A model generated the notes under the pieces. It did no database searches. It was not told where the DNA came from and worked only from the letters and a program-made list of their open reading frames with translations. The position numbers were made by a program, and so were the translations under genes. A DNA stretch of 64,000 bases, taken from Proteus mirabilis ATCC 29906 (GTDB taxonomy: Bacteria; Pseudomonadota; Gammaproteobacteria; Enterobacterales; Enterobacteriaceae). Of the stretch, positions 1 through 10,282 are shown piece by piece (the stretch's first letter is position 1; every line of letters starts with the position of its first letter). The stretch spans positions 455,047-519,046 of the forward strand of contig NZ_GG668578.1 of NCBI RefSeq assembly GCF_000160755.1. The letters run 5' to 3'.

Positions 1-3000
1 GCCAGCAAGCATTGCGATAGAAACCCCCAAAGTAACCAATCCGGAAACTATAGCTAAAGAGCCATTCACAATATAGTCAATCCGTCGTTTTTCATTTTTT
101 TCTACTGAGATACGGCTAAAGTTATCGTAGATATTATAGATATCAAATCCAATAGACAGGATATTAAGCCCGATACCAATCCGAGTGCTGGTTTTACTAA
201 TATACTCTAAAGGATTATTACGGTACTTTAATAATCCTTTAGCTAAAGCGATTTCAATGAGTTCAGATAAGCCATTATAGGCCATTTCTGACCATGTTAT
301 GGCAAGATTATTGATGGTCTCTCTATGCTCTTGAGGGGTTAATAGCGGATTATTAAGTTGCTCAGCAAGCATAAAGGTTGAATTGATTGATTGCCATATA
401 CCGAAGCTAATATTAGCGTAACCAATTTTACTGATAACTCTCATATGTCTGGGAATTTTTAATGAAGGTATTCTTAAATTTTCCCAATCTTGCTGATTAT
501 ACTGTTTACTACCTAATGCTATTATTTTCATTAATCTTTCATGAGCCGCGACATAATCAGCTCTACTGGCCATATGAGAAAGAAAATATTTAATTTTATC
601 TTGTTTGTTATTTAATAGATAACGTAATAATGCAATAACTTCTTTATCTTTTTCATTGCCCGTCACAGATAAAAAATAATCATTAAGATGCTGAGGATCA
701 AAAGTAATTTTTTTATCCCAGTTCTCTATCTGATTAAGATCTATCGCATCGATACTTTCACCATTTATCTTTGCACCTAAATAACAGAGTAATCTTTTGT
801 CAATGACAAGATTATTAATTTCCACTTTAGAAGAAATGGTAGAGCTATCTTCACTTGTGGCTAAGTTAACTTCACCTTTAAACTCATTGAGTTTATTTAA
901 TGCTTCTACTGGTGATAAAGCGCTAATCTCTTCATCAGACTGACTGATAACAGCGAGTTTTTTTAAATTATTTATGGTCTCTTTATAGAGTTCAAAGCTT
1001 GAAATTTTGCTCAATAATACTCGTGATAAAATACCTTTATTACCCTCATCAAAAAAAGCATTAAGCCTATTTTTAGATAGTTCACTTAAATTATCTATTA
1101 AGTGAGGAGTATCATAAATTGCATGAATAATTTCAATAACTTGATACGTTCTTTCCGCTAAACTATAGTTCCCATAGTCTTTATTAGTTATTTCTTGCCA
1201 CTGTTCAAAGTTCGTTCCATCCATTAAAAATTGGTTAAATTCTTTATTAACAGAGGGATCATAAAGTGATTGAATTAAATTCCTTTTTATTAAACTATTA
1301 TCTGACGTATTAAATATTGCCGATAATTCAACCAAATATTTCTCAATTGCATTATCAATGAGTAAATCGTGATTTATTATTTTATCACTGAACTCTGCAA
1401 GCTTTTCTTTATGATATTTAAGGTTAATTTGATCGACTTTCCTAATAATTGCACCTAATTGAGCATAATTGATCTGATAGCGATTTAACTGAATGTAATT
1501 TAAAATATCAGCAATGGTCATATTGTCAGAATAGTCAGGAAAAATAGTGCTAATCTCATTCTGATAACCTAACTTAAACTCTTGATTATCTCTATAATTA
1601 GTGTAATTGTGTGAGACGAATTGATAGATTTCTGCAGCATAGTTTTTATTTTCAATATCTACTCTTTGCCTATTAGACACTGTATTAGGCTCATTAGGTA
1701 CTGTTTCAGTAAGTAGCGTATTAGATGCACCTGTATCAGCAAGTAAAGGGTGACCAATAAACTGACTTTCAGTCGTCGGTTTTACCATAATGTATTCATT
1801 TTCAAGTATAACACTGTTATCCGTCACAGTATAAATAGGCATATTTAGCCGCTGAGCAATCCCTTCAATAAATAAATGACCACTTTGATAACTAAATAAA
1901 GTCTCCTTATTGGCAAAAACAATTGTTCTTTCACCAACAAATTGATGTTGTAAAATAACATTTTGTAGTGATTCAACACGGCTTTTCTGCTTAACAAGCG
2001 CATTGGTGGCAGGAAAGTATTCTTCATTTCCAGCAGCAATCACTCTTATTTCATGTTTTAAACAATAATCAAGAAAACGGCCTATTTCTGGTTTATCTTT
2101 TAAGTATTGTGTTAATTGTTCACTTTTTACACCATTATAGAAATAAATGACGATATCATCTTGATAAACGCCACTAATGCTTTCAATAATAATATTATCT
2201 ACAAAATCTCTAGTAATAAAATTATTATCAACAAATAAAAAATCAAAATTTTCTTTACTTTCATTAAATAACAGATAACTACCATCTATTTCATTTTTGT
2301 TCTGATTAAATGACTTTTCTAGTAGGGTAAGAGGATCATTTTCATTAATATAAAAATTACTAGGATGATAGCCATGGTTTCGCTCCTGATAATTATTATT
2401 AAAATAACTTTCTAATTGTGCTATTTCATGAATAATCACTCTATTATTAAACTGATGATTGCTAAAAAACTCCAGATATAAATCACGATAAATACCTGCA
2501 TCATCTGTTTTTTTTATAGAATCAATTTCATCTTCAATCAAATGAAGAAGCTTATTAACATACTTGTTGTTTCTATATTCTGATAATCTTTGATAAGTTA
2601 ATTTTAAGTGCAGTCTATTTTCATCATCTAAAAGAAAAATATTTTTTATTTCAGAAACATCAATACCATCAATAATTTCTTTTAACGCTTTATAATTATT
2701 TTTAAAATTAATCGTATAATCATAACCAACAACCCCGATATTTCTATTTTTATCTAATATTAAAAAAGGGTTATCAATAATTTGCTCATAAATAAAATTA
2801 CTAATTCCAGTATAACCTTCATTGATTTCATTAACCATCATTCGATAAAAAATTGCTGCTGCTAGGCTATTTTTTTGTGCTAATGCAATTAACTTTTCCT
2901 TTCCATAAAGGAGATCGCCATAGAATAATTTATCTTCTATTTTCTGTTTCACTTGATTCAGGATATCAACAAGAGAAATATTTTCATTGTTTTGATTAAA

Positions 3001-5187
3001 TAGTATAATTTCATCAATTATAGAAAAACTGGCTGTTATTTTATCAAAATAAATATTCCCCCTTAGTGTATCAATTAATGAAACAATTTTATTCAATGAA
3101 AATGATTTTTTACCATTTAATAAATAACTATTAATCTTAATTAAATCTCGATAATAAACATCATTAAATTCCAGATATCCTTTTGGCTTACTCATTTTTT
3201 GATGTGCATTAAATTCAGTAAATTGAATATCAATACCATCACTATTGCTCATTATAATTACTTTACTGGATTTATTATTCTCAAGAATTTTATCTAAATT
3301 ATTTTTAACTAAAAATATTCCCTCATCAACAAAAACATTTTTGGCCACGACTTCAACTAATTTACTATTTATTTTAAGTTCTAAAATGAGTTCACGCTGT
3401 TCACTGTAATGAATAACTCGTCCAACAACACCATCTTTAAAAGGCAATGAAAAACCAATTTTTTTTATATTTTCAGCAATACCTTTATGTAACTCGATTT
3501 CATTTTGATCCCATAAACTACGATATTTTGTTGTAGGATTTCTTTTATATTCATCAATTATAAAATATTCTTTTCCATCAGCTTTATTTAGAGTATAAGA
3601 GCCCATTGTTTTTATCAAAGCGTCTTTTATTGATTCTATATTAGAAAATTCCGTCAATTCAGAATTAGAATCAAATAGCGTAAATTTATAATGATTATTA
3701 GAATATCTCTTATAAGCAAGAGCAATGGCATGCGTTTTAAATGCAATAATCGCATAATATTCATTATAATATTGCATTATATATTCTAAGTGATAATTTA
3801 TTTGTGAGAGACTACTTTCTAGCCTATTTGCATTCGATGCTTTCAAGCCATTTTCTGCTAAAATTTTTCGGTATTCGGTCGCCTTTGTTAAATCAAAAAT
3901 TGTATAATTTATTTTTTCATATATTCTCTCCATTTGAAAAATCTGTGCGAATTTAATTTCTTTGATCTCTTTAATCAATTTTAACACTTCATATTCTTGT
4001 ACACTATCAAATATAATTTTTTCAAGCTTATCAGATATTTTTTCTTTTTTATCCTTGTAAAGATTAATATTTTCCTTTAGCCAATGTAAATATTTATTCC
4101 CTCCTTCTATACCATTATTTCTAACCTCCAATAAATATTTTAAACTTATTCCATAACATACCCCTGAAAGTGGATCAAAATGGCTAAAATTATAATTATT
4201 TTCAGCTGAAGCGACAAGATTAATTCTTCCCATTATCTTTTCTAATGGTATTAATAAATCAGAAGTTTGTGAAAAATATTTAACGGATTTATCTTTCATT
4301 TTAGTAAAGAACCAATCCTTATCTAATTTATAAAGTAAATGTTCACCATTTTCTTTTAGCTGACGATGTTTAGCTACGGCAATCAAGAATGCTTCATCAA
4401 TATTATTAAGATATATATGGAGTATTTTTTCTGAGTTTTCATTAGAGTCTCTAACAATAAAAATATTTTTATATGAATAACTATCTATTAATTCAATAGT
4501 TAAATGACTATCAATATGTACCTGTTTTTTTGCCTTAATATCATTAATAACTTCGGCATAAATATCTTTAGGTGTTACTTGCCAATATTTATCGAGAGTA
4601 AAGAAATTAAAATATTCGTTCTTAGCGTAAAATCGGTAAGATATAGAGTTATCAGCAATACTGTTTTTAACCATTTGATTAATAGTATGAATAAGGTCAT
4701 CTTTTTTAGAAAAGAATTCCACTGTACCTTCAAAGTCAATGATTTTAAATAATTGATTGGTATTATCTATCTGTATAAATAAGTCTTTATCTTCTATTTT
4801 TAAGTGAAAGGATCCTGATGGGTAGTGCTGAAATACTGGATTAACACGTGTTTTATTTAGCTTTTGATAATTTTTGTTTGTAAGATAAGAATTATTAACA
4901 AATAAATTCTCTATACTTGCATTAATCTCTTTTACAATAAAATCAATCGCTTTAGTAAATTTATCCCGATTATAAAGAGATAAATTACTTTCTATTTTTA
5001 TTAAAAAATCATTAGCAGCATATTCATTTTTATAAGTAAGAATATAAATATAATTCTCAATTAAAACACGCCTTACTGACTCAATATTAAAAGGTAATTC
5101 AACACTATGCTCTTTAATATATTTCACTATTTCTAGTGTAATTCTTTCAATATCATCATTGATATTAATTTTCTTAAATCTACCCAT
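1..5187 (-). CDS. Large toxin-like protein, C58-type protease plus TcdA/TcdB-like pore region (3' end outside window)
   Basis: An open frame of 1729 codons runs from the window edge to an ATG at 5187, preceded by AGAGGT five bases upstream. The C-terminal end is not in the window. Residues about 340-510 look like a C58 (YopT/LifA-type) cysteine protease: Cys344 in SGVCYGISL, His486 in THAIAL and Asp506 in LFDSN, in the family's C-H-D order. The last 150 or so residues (window 1-470) are amphipathic to hydrophobic helices, with a segment reading RRIDYIVNGSLAIVSG, resembling the membrane-insertion region of clostridial TcdA/TcdB-type toxins. Residues 1-340 and 560-1500 are not recognised; they are Asn/Ile/Lys rich and mostly soluble. 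The DNA is much more A/T-rich than its neighbours, suggesting horizontal acquisition. Seen: the frame, the candidate triad and the hydrophobic end. Inferred: a secreted or translocated cytotoxin. No signal peptide is visible at the N-terminus. Confidence 0.72.
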   Translation of the reverse strand, partial: MGRFKKININDDIERITLEIVKYIKEHSVELPFNIESVRRVLIENYIYILTYKNEYAANDFLIKIESNLSLYNRDKFTKAIDFIVKEINASIENLFVNNSYLTNKNYQKLNKTRVNPVFQHYPSGSFHLKIEDKDLFIQIDNTNQLFKIIDFEGTVEFFSKKDDLIHTINQMVKNSIADNSISYRFYAKNEYFNFFTLDKYWQVTPKDIYAEVINDIKAKKQVHIDSHLTIELIDSYSYKNIFIVRDSNENSEKILHIYLNNIDEAFLIAVAKHRQLKENGEHLLYKLDKDWFFTKMKDKSVKYFSQTSDLLIPLEKIMGRINLVASAENNYNFSHFDPLSGVCYGISLKYLLEVRNNGIEGGNKYLHWLKENINLYKDKKEKISDKLEKIIFDSVQEYEVLKLIKEIKEIKFAQIFQMERIYEKINYTIFDLTKATEYRKILAENGLKASNANRLESSLSQINYHLEYIMQYYNEYYAIIAFKTHAIALAYKRYSNNHYKFTLFDSNSELTEFSNIESIKDALIKTMGSYTLNKADGKEYFIIDEYKRNPTTKYRSLWDQNEIELHKGIAENIKKIGFSLPFKDGVVGRVIHYSEQRELILELKINSKLVEVVAKNVFVDEGIFLVKNNLDKILENNKSSKVIIMSNSDGIDIQFTEFNAHQKMSKPKGYLEFNDVYYRDLIKINSYLLNGKKSFSLNKIVSLIDTLRGNIYFDKITASFSIIDEIILFNQNNENISLVDILNQVKQKIEDKLFYGDLLYGKEKLIALAQKNSLAAAIFYRMMVNEINEGYTGISNFIYEQIIDNPFLILDKNRNIGVVGYDYTINFKNNYKALKEIIDGIDVSEIKNIFLLDDENRLHLKLTYQRLSEYRNNKYVNKLLHLIEDEIDSIKKTDDAGIYRDLYLEFFSNHQFNNRVIIHEIAQLESYFNNNYQERNHGYHPSNFYINENDPLTLLEKSFNQNKNEIDGSYLLFNESKENFDFLFVDNNFITRDFVDNIIIESISGVYQDDIVIYFYNGVKSEQLTQYLKDKPEIGRFLDYCLKHEIRVIAAGNEEYFPATNALVKQKSRVESLQNVILQHQFVGERTIVFANKETLFSYQSGHLFIEGIAQRLNMPIYTVTDNSVILENEYIMVKPTTESQFIGHPLLADTGASNTLLTETVPNEPNTVSNRQRVDIENKNYAAEIYQFVSHNYTNYRDNQEFKLGYQNEISTIFPDYSDNMTIADILNYIQLNRYQINYAQLGAIIRKVDQINLKYHKEKLAEFSDKIINHDLLIDNAIEKYLVELSAIFNTSDNSLIKRNLIQSLYDPSVNKEFNQFLMDGTNFEQWQEITNKDYGNYSLAERTYQVIEIIHAIYDTPHLIDNLSELSKNRLNAFFDEGNKGILSRVLLSKISSFELYKETINNLKKLAVISQSDEEISALSPVEALNKLNEFKGEVNLATSEDSSTISSKVEINNLVIDKRLLCYLGAKINGESIDAIDLNQIENWDKKITFDPQHLNDYFLSVTGNEKDKEVIALLRYLLNNKQDKIKYFLSHMASRADYVAAHERLMKIIALGSKQYNQQDWENLRIPSLKIPRHMRVISKIGYANISFGIWQSINSTFMLAEQLNNPLLTPQEHRETINNLAITWSEMAYNGLSELIEIALAKGLLKYRNNPLEYISKTSTRIGIGLNILSIGFDIYNIYDNFSRISVEKNEKRRIDYIVNGSLAIVSGLVTLGVSIAMLAG

Positions 5188-5300
5188 AGTCTACCTCTTT
5201 ATTGTTAATTACATTAAGAGATAAAAACTAGTGTAATTCTCCTTAGCATTAAATGATTATTTTCTTATTTTTATTTGGGTATAAAATTATTTAAAACAAT

Positions 5301-5330
5301 AAAAAAGCTCACCCTTATAGTGAGCTTTTT
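5301..5330 (-). terminator. Terminator after thrC
   Basis: An 11-bp stem (AAAAAGCTCAC pairing with GTGAGCTTTTT) with a 7-base loop lies 37 bases past the thrC stop. On the minus strand it is followed by a T-rich run. It ends the threonine operon and separates it from the toxin-like gene, which therefore needs its own promoter in the 5188-5300 gap. Confidence 0.85.
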
Positions 5331-5366
5331 AATAAAAACAAAATTAATTAATATAAATAATTATAT

Positions 5367-6659
5367 TTATTTAGGTGCTCGTTCTAACAAAAATGCTCTT
5401 AATTGAGAAAAATCTGCCGGTAAAAGATGCGATAGTAATTTTTTATCAGCACGCTCAGCTAATTCTTTTGGTAAAGGTAATGTATCACCTAAAATACGTT
5501 CGACATTTTCTTTAAATTTCGCCGGATGAGCAGTACCTAAAAATACCCCATATTCTCCTTCTTGTAGCTCATCACGTAATAGACGATAAGCAACCGCCGC
5601 ATGAGGCTCTGAAATATAGCCTTTTTGTGCCAGTTCACGTACAGTTTCTTCCGTCGTTTCATCGCTCACAGCCCCATGCGAAAGATCCGATAACAGCCAA
5701 CCTTTGCGACGATATAACTCTTCAATACGAGGCCAATTATTAGGCTGGCTAACATCCATCGCATTTGAAAGTGTTGCTATTGTCCGATGTGGTTCCCATT
5801 TACCACTATCTAAATAGCGAGGAACGGTATCATTCACATTGGTCGCCGCAATAAAACGTTTAACAGGCAATCCCATAGATTTAGCCAGTAATCCTGCAGT
5901 GAGATCACCAAAATTACCACTTGGTACAGAAATGACTAATTGTTGACGTTTTTCAGCTGGAATTTGTGCAACCGCTTCAAAGTAATAGCAGATTTGTGCC
6001 AGTAGGCGGCTAATATTAATCGAGTTAGCCGAGTTTAAATGCATGGTGTTCTTTAAATATTCATCATCAAATGCCTGTTTGACTAATGCTTGGCAAGCAT
6101 CAAAGTCATCTTGAATAGCAACAGTATGAATATTCTCCCCTAATGTGCAAAATAGCTTTTCTTGTAATGGGCTGATTTTTCCTTGTGGATAGAGGATCAC
6201 GACTTGGACATTATCTAACTTGTAGAAAGCATGAGCGACCGCTGCTCCTGTATCACCGGATGTCGCCGTTAAAATTGTAACAGGCTGGTCACCCGCGACT
6301 TCTGATAACATTTGAGCCATAAAACGGCCACCAAAGTCTTTAAAAGCCAGCGTCGGTCCGTGGAAGAGTTCAAGGCAACTAATATCCTCTTCTACTTGTG
6401 TCACTGGCGCAGGAAAAGCAAATGCCGTATTCACACGTTTTGCTAACACATCAGCAGGAATTTCATCACCGATAAAAGCACTTAAAATACGGCTACTGCG
6501 TGTTGCAAAGTCTAATTTTAATAGCGCATCAATTTCTGCTTGAGAAAATGAAGGCAAGTCTTTGGGAAAGAAGAGTCCTTGCTGTTTTCCTAAACCTTGT
6601 TTAACCGCTTGAGCAAAGCTGACTTGTTCTTGGTTATCTTTTAAATTATATAATTTCAT
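5367..6659 (-). CDS. thrC: Threonine synthase
   Basis: Converts O-phospho-homoserine to threonine and phosphate with pyridoxal phosphate, the last step of threonine synthesis, in the cytoplasm. 430 residues, close to the E. coli enzyme (428). The PLP lysine is Lys107 in GPTLAFKDFGG, and a glycine-rich phosphate-binding motif SVPSGNFGD lies in the second domain. It begins 3 bases after the thrB stop, so the two are translationally close, and the strong terminator follows it. Third structural gene of thrLABC; expression should follow the attenuator upstream of thrA. Very confident by sequence recall and operon position. Confidence 0.97.
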   Translation of the reverse strand: MKLYNLKDNQEQVSFAQAVKQGLGKQQGLFFPKDLPSFSQAEIDALLKLDFATRSSRILSAFIGDEIPADVLAKRVNTAFAFPAPVTQVEEDISCLELFHGPTLAFKDFGGRFMAQMLSEVAGDQPVTILTATSGDTGAAVAHAFYKLDNVQVVILYPQGKISPLQEKLFCTLGENIHTVAIQDDFDACQALVKQAFDDEYLKNTMHLNSANSINISRLLAQICYYFEAVAQIPAEKRQQLVISVPSGNFGDLTAGLLAKSMGLPVKRFIAATNVNDTVPRYLDSGKWEPHRTIATLSNAMDVSQPNNWPRIEELYRRKGWLLSDLSHGAVSDETTEETVRELAQKGYISEPHAAVAYRLLRDELQEGEYGVFLGTAHPAKFKENVERILGDTLPLPKELAERADKKLLSHLLPADFSQLRAFLLERAPK

Positions 6660-6662
6660 TAC

Positions 6663-7592
6663 TTACCCTATCTCTCTTGCGCCACGAGTATCTAAACGGC
6701 AGATGTGTACAAAGCCTTCATCGTTTTGTACATAATGTTGTTGTAACCATTGCGCCACATCTTGGGCAATAGCCAATGAATCAGTAATAGAAAACAGCGT
6801 TGGCCCTGAGCCTGAAATACCGCATGCAAGCGCGCCTTTTTGTAATGCAGCCTCTCTCGCTTTATCAAAACCAGGGAGCAACTGTGTTCGATAGGGCTCT
6901 GCAATCACATCTTTCATTAAGCTTGCGGCAAGTTTTGGTTGTTGTGTATGACAAGCATGAATAAATCCAGATAAATAACGACCATGATTAATAATATCAG
7001 CTTTATCGTATTGTTTAGGGAGGATAGCCCTTGCTTGTGCCGTTGAGACTTTGATCCCCGGATAAGCCATCACCCAATACCAATCGTCAAAAGCTGGCAC
7101 AGGCTGACAAATAATGTCGTTTTGTTCCAAAATAAGTTGTAGACCACCTAAATAACATGGCGCGACATTATCGTAGTGCACACTACCGGAAATACGGCCT
7201 TCCAGCTCTCCCATCATTAATAATAAGTGGCTTTCACTAAATGGTTTGTGAGCAAATTCGTTTAATGCAACAAGTGCAGCCACAACAGAACAAGCACTTG
7301 ATCCTAATCCTGAGCCTATCGGCATGTTTTTTTCAAGTGTCATCGAGACAGGTAATTGTTTACCTAATTTTTCACAAAATAGCTCCCAACATTGATAAAC
7401 AATATTTTGCTTAGCATCAGAAGGTAATTTGCTAACAAATCGTCCTTTGCTGTGAAGTTGAAATTCTTGCGCCGCTTCAACGGTTACGCAATCTCCTAAT
7501 AATTGACCATCAATAGGCGAAACTGCGGCTCCTAACACATCAAAACCGACACTCACATTGCCAATTGACGCCGGTGCATAAACTTTAACCAC
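6663..7592 (-). CDS. thrB: Homoserine kinase
   Basis: Phosphorylates homoserine with ATP to give O-phospho-homoserine, the substrate of ThrC. GHMP-kinase family: the ATP loop [10 protein letters not shown] is at residues 91-100 and a C-terminal glycine-rich GISGSGPT motif is present. I place the start at the GTG at 7592, not at the in-frame ATG at 7613: the GTG gives (M)VKVYAPAS, the E. coli N-terminus, and has TAGGAG 7 bases upstream, whereas the ATG lies inside the end of thrA with no ribosome site. This gives 309 residues (E. coli 310). Only 2 bases separate it from the thrA stop, so translational coupling is likely, and its Shine-Dalgarno lies inside the last thrA codons. Confidence 0.96.
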   Translation of the reverse strand: MVKVYAPASIGNVSVGFDVLGAAVSPIDGQLLGDCVTVEAAQEFQLHSKGRFVSKLPSDAKQNIVYQCWELFCEKLGKQLPVSMTLEKNMPIGSGLGSSACSVVAALVALNEFAHKPFSESHLLLMMGELEGRISGSVHYDNVAPCYLGGLQLILEQNDIICQPVPAFDDWYWVMAYPGIKVSTAQARAILPKQYDKADIINHGRYLSGFIHACHTQQPKLAASLMKDVIAEPYRTQLLPGFDKAREAALQKGALACGISGSGPTLFSITDSLAIAQDVAQWLQQHYVQNDEGFVHICRLDTRGAREIG

Positions 7593-7594
7593 CT

Positions 7595-10054
7595 TTAAAC
7601 TCCTAATTTCCATGATAGTGTACGTAATACATCTGCAAATACCCCAGCAGCAGTGACATCATTTCCTGCACCATATCCACGTAAAACTAAAGGAATTGGT
7701 TGATAGTAGCGAGTGTAGAAGGCTAGCGCATTTTCACCATTTTTTACTTTAAAGAGAGGATCGTTAGCATCAACGGCCATTATTTTGACTTGGCATTTCC
7801 CCTCATTGATGATCCCCACATAACGTAATACCTTCGCTGACTTTTGGGCTTCTTCGACTTTAGCATCAAACTCAACATCTACTTGAGGTAAGCGGTTTAA
7901 GAAACTCTCGACATCACCTGTACTATCAAATGAGCTAGGTAAAACAGGTTCTACATCAATATCACTCAACTCTAATTGATAGCCCGCTTCACGAGCGAGA
8001 ATAAGCAGTTTACGTGCAACATCCATTCCCGAGAGATCATCTCTTGGATCTGGCTCTGTAAAGCCTTTTTCTTTCGCAGAAAGTGTCGCTTCAGACAAGC
8101 TTTTTCCTTCATCTAGCTGACCAAAAATATAAGAGAGTGAGCCAGAAAGAATACCATTAAATTGCACCAACTCATCGCCAGCATTAAGCAAGTTCTGTAA
8201 GTTTTCAATAACAGGTAAACCCGCACCAACATTAGTGTCATATAAGAATTTACGACGTGATGCTTCCGCTGATTGGCGAATTTGATGATAGTAATCCATC
8301 GACATCGTATTGGCTTTCTTATTAGGCGTAACAACGTTAAAGCCATTTTGTAAGAAATTGGCGTATTGCTGTGCAATCATTTCGTTTGAAGTGCAATCAA
8401 CAATCACAGGATTGAGGAAGTGGTACTCTTTTTCTAAGCGAATAAGCTGACTAAAGCTAAAAGGCTCTTTAGCTGCTTGTAGCGCTTGTTGCCAATTATC
8501 TAAATCGATACCTTGCATATTGGTTAGCATCGCACGTGAATTGGCAATCCCACAAACACGTAGGTCGATATGTTTGTTTTTTAACCATGCTTGTTGACGA
8601 TGGATCTGCTCGATTAGCGCGCTGCCAACACCACCAACACCGACAATAAAGACTTCTACGATTTGGTTAGTGTTAAAGAGCATTTGGTGACATAAACGCA
8701 CCGCATTCGTCGCTGCATCATTGGCAATAACTGCAGAGATAGAACGTTCAGAAGAGCCTTGAGCAATAGCAACAATATTAATATTGCCTCGAGTTAAAGC
8801 AGAGAAGAAACGGGCTGAGATCCCTTTAAGGGTGCGCATACCATCACCGACAACCGAGATGATAGCAACATTGTTCATAATATCTAACGGATCAAGTACG
8901 CCATCTTTTAACTCTAGATAGAACTCTTCTGACAGTGCTTTTTGCGCTCTAATTAGCTCTTTTTGCGGTACACAAAAACTAATACTGTATTCAGATGAAG
9001 ATTGAGTAATTAATACTACCGATATTCCTGCACGCGACATCACAGAAAAGACACGAGCCGCCATACCCACCATTCCCTTCATACCCGGCCCTGATACATT
9101 GATCATTGCCATATTATTCAGGTTAGTGATCCCTTTTACCGGCGTGCTGTCATCTTTTTGACCATCACCTATTAACGTACCCGGTGCTTCTGGATTGCCC
9201 GTATTTTTAATTAAACAAGGGATTTGAAATTGAGCAATAGGTGCAATAGTGCGTGGATGAAGGACTTTGGCACCAAAGTAAGAAAGTTCCATCGCCTCTT
9301 GATAGGACATGCCTTTTAATAGGTGTGCATCTGGGACGAGGCGTGGATCACAGGTGTAAACACCATCAACATCCGTCCAAATTTCACAACATTGTGCACG
9401 TAAACACGCGGCTAATACGGCGGCTGAATAATCTGAGCCATTACGACCGAGAACCACAAGCTCATTTTTTTCATTACCGGCAGTGAAACCTGCCATCAAG
9501 ATCATATGATCTTTCGGAATATTAAGGGCGGAAATACGGCGAGTTGATTCAGGAATATCCACTGTCGATTCGAGATAATGACCTTGAGCAAGGAGATTTT
9601 TAACCGGATCAATGACGGTAACGTTATATCCTCTAGCTTGTAACACCGACTCCATAATGGCAATCGAAAGCTTTTCACCACGACAAATCATCGCAGCATT
9701 GATGCTATCAGGACATTGCCCTAATAGGGAGATACCATGCAGGATATGTTTAATCTCAGCAAACTCACGCTCAACTTTGTCTTTTAAGCCTTGGTAATCA
9801 AAACCAGGTTGATTTTCTCGTAAACCTTGCAATAGATTAGCGAAGATTTGCTCTGCTTCTCGTACTTGAGTGAGAGGTTCTTCTCCTTCTGCCGTTTTTT
9901 CAATCATTGCCACCAAGTAATTCGTTATCTTGGCAGGTGCTGATAATACCAGAGCGACTTGTCCCTGCTCTCGTTTTTTCTCAGCGATATCAGCAACATT
10001 CAGCACCCTTTCTGCATTGGCAACTGAAGTTCCCCCAAATTTTAACACTCGCAT
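7595..10054 (-). CDS. thrA: Bifunctional aspartokinase I / homoserine dehydrogenase I
   Basis: Catalyses the first and third steps of the aspartate pathway to threonine: aspartate to aspartyl phosphate, and aspartate semialdehyde to homoserine. 819 residues (E. coli 820). Order: aspartokinase domain (about 1-290, starting [13 protein letters not shown]), two ACT regulatory repeats (about 310-460), then NAD(P)-binding homoserine dehydrogenase with the dinucleotide loop [13 protein letters not shown] near residue 465 and its catalytic domain to the end. Start chosen at ATG 10054, with CAGGAG upstream, because it gives the family N-terminus; an open extension to 10099 would run through the attenuator stem. 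In E. coli threonine inhibits both activities through the ACT region. First structural gene after thrL. Confidence 0.97.
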   Translation of the reverse strand: MRVLKFGGTSVANAERVLNVADIAEKKREQGQVALVLSAPAKITNYLVAMIEKTAEGEEPLTQVREAEQIFANLLQGLRENQPGFDYQGLKDKVEREFAEIKHILHGISLLGQCPDSINAAMICRGEKLSIAIMESVLQARGYNVTVIDPVKNLLAQGHYLESTVDIPESTRRISALNIPKDHMILMAGFTAGNEKNELVVLGRNGSDYSAAVLAACLRAQCCEIWTDVDGVYTCDPRLVPDAHLLKGMSYQEAMELSYFGAKVLHPRTIAPIAQFQIPCLIKNTGNPEAPGTLIGDGQKDDSTPVKGITNLNNMAMINVSGPGMKGMVGMAARVFSVMSRAGISVVLITQSSSEYSISFCVPQKELIRAQKALSEEFYLELKDGVLDPLDIMNNVAIISVVGDGMRTLKGISARFFSALTRGNINIVAIAQGSSERSISAVIANDAATNAVRLCHQMLFNTNQIVEVFIVGVGGVGSALIEQIHRQQAWLKNKHIDLRVCGIANSRAMLTNMQGIDLDNWQQALQAAKEPFSFSQLIRLEKEYHFLNPVIVDCTSNEMIAQQYANFLQNGFNVVTPNKKANTMSMDYYHQIRQSAEASRRKFLYDTNVGAGLPVIENLQNLLNAGDELVQFNGILSGSLSYIFGQLDEGKSLSEATLSAKEKGFTEPDPRDDLSGMDVARKLLILAREAGYQLELSDIDVEPVLPSSFDSTGDVESFLNRLPQVDVEFDAKVEEAQKSAKVLRYVGIINEGKCQVKIMAVDANDPLFKVKNGENALAFYTRYYQPIPLVLRGYGAGNDVTAAGVFADVLRTLSWKLGV

Positions 10055-10076
10055 ACAGCTCTCCTGATTTTTCGCC

Positions 10077-10110
10077 AAAAAAAAGCCCGCATTTCTCAAT
10101 GCGGGCTTTT
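10077..10110 (-). terminator. thr operon attenuator
   Basis: A perfect 13-bp stem (AAAAGCCCGCATT with its complement) with a 4-base TCTC loop is followed on the minus strand by eight T. It lies between the thrL stop (10125) and thrA (10054). A copy of the stem arm motif GCGGGC also occurs at the end of thrL (GGGGCGGGCTG), which would allow the alternative pairing expected of a transcription attenuator. Confidence 0.92.
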
Positions 10111-10124
10111 TCGTTTTTTGTTTT

Positions 10125-10214
10125 TTATATGCGACAGCCCGCCCCGCAATATAAAATTCCGGTGGTGGTGGTGGTAATAATTGTATTCATAGTCACTGGG
10201 CTGTAAGTACGCAT
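10125..10214 (-). CDS. thrL: thr operon leader peptide
   Basis: A 29-codon reading frame directly upstream of the attenuator, with CAGGA five bases before its ATG at 10214. It reads [14 protein letters not shown], then four further Thr, then [11 protein letters not shown]: eight Thr and four Ile codons in 29, including five consecutive ACC Thr codons right after two Ile. Threonine and isoleucine both feed back on this operon in E. coli, whose thrL has the same Thr/Ile run and the same GAG-like end. Ribosome stalling in the Thr/Ile run would disrupt terminator formation. An internal ATG at the ninth codon is an alternative start but has a poorer ribosome site. The peptide itself is not expected to have another role. 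Confidence 0.88.
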   Translation of the reverse strand: MRTYSPVTMNTIITTTTTGILYCGAGCRI

Positions 10215-10246
10215 AACAATCCTGTCTGTCTCAAAATTAGTTTGAC

Positions 10247-10282
10247 CCTATACTGGTTAAAGCAAAGCGAGAGAGATGTCAA
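10247..10282 (-). promoter_or_regulatory. thr operon promoter
   Basis: On the minus strand TTGACA (10282-10277) is followed by a TTTAAC/TATAGG block (10261-10247) matching the CTTTAACCA-TATAGG stretch of the E. coli thr promoter as recalled. Which hexamer is the -10 is not decided: spacing is 15-17 bases to TTTAAC/TAACCA and 24 to TATAGG. Confidence 0.6.

Noticed and set aside
4504-4752. A plus-strand reading frame inside the toxin-like gene
   Set aside because: It is antisense to the long frame, has no ribosome site and reads as a low-complexity shadow.
9907-10206. A 99-codon plus-strand frame over thrA start and leader
   Set aside because: It is antisense to thrA, the attenuator and thrL, and its codons are dictated by the Thr run.
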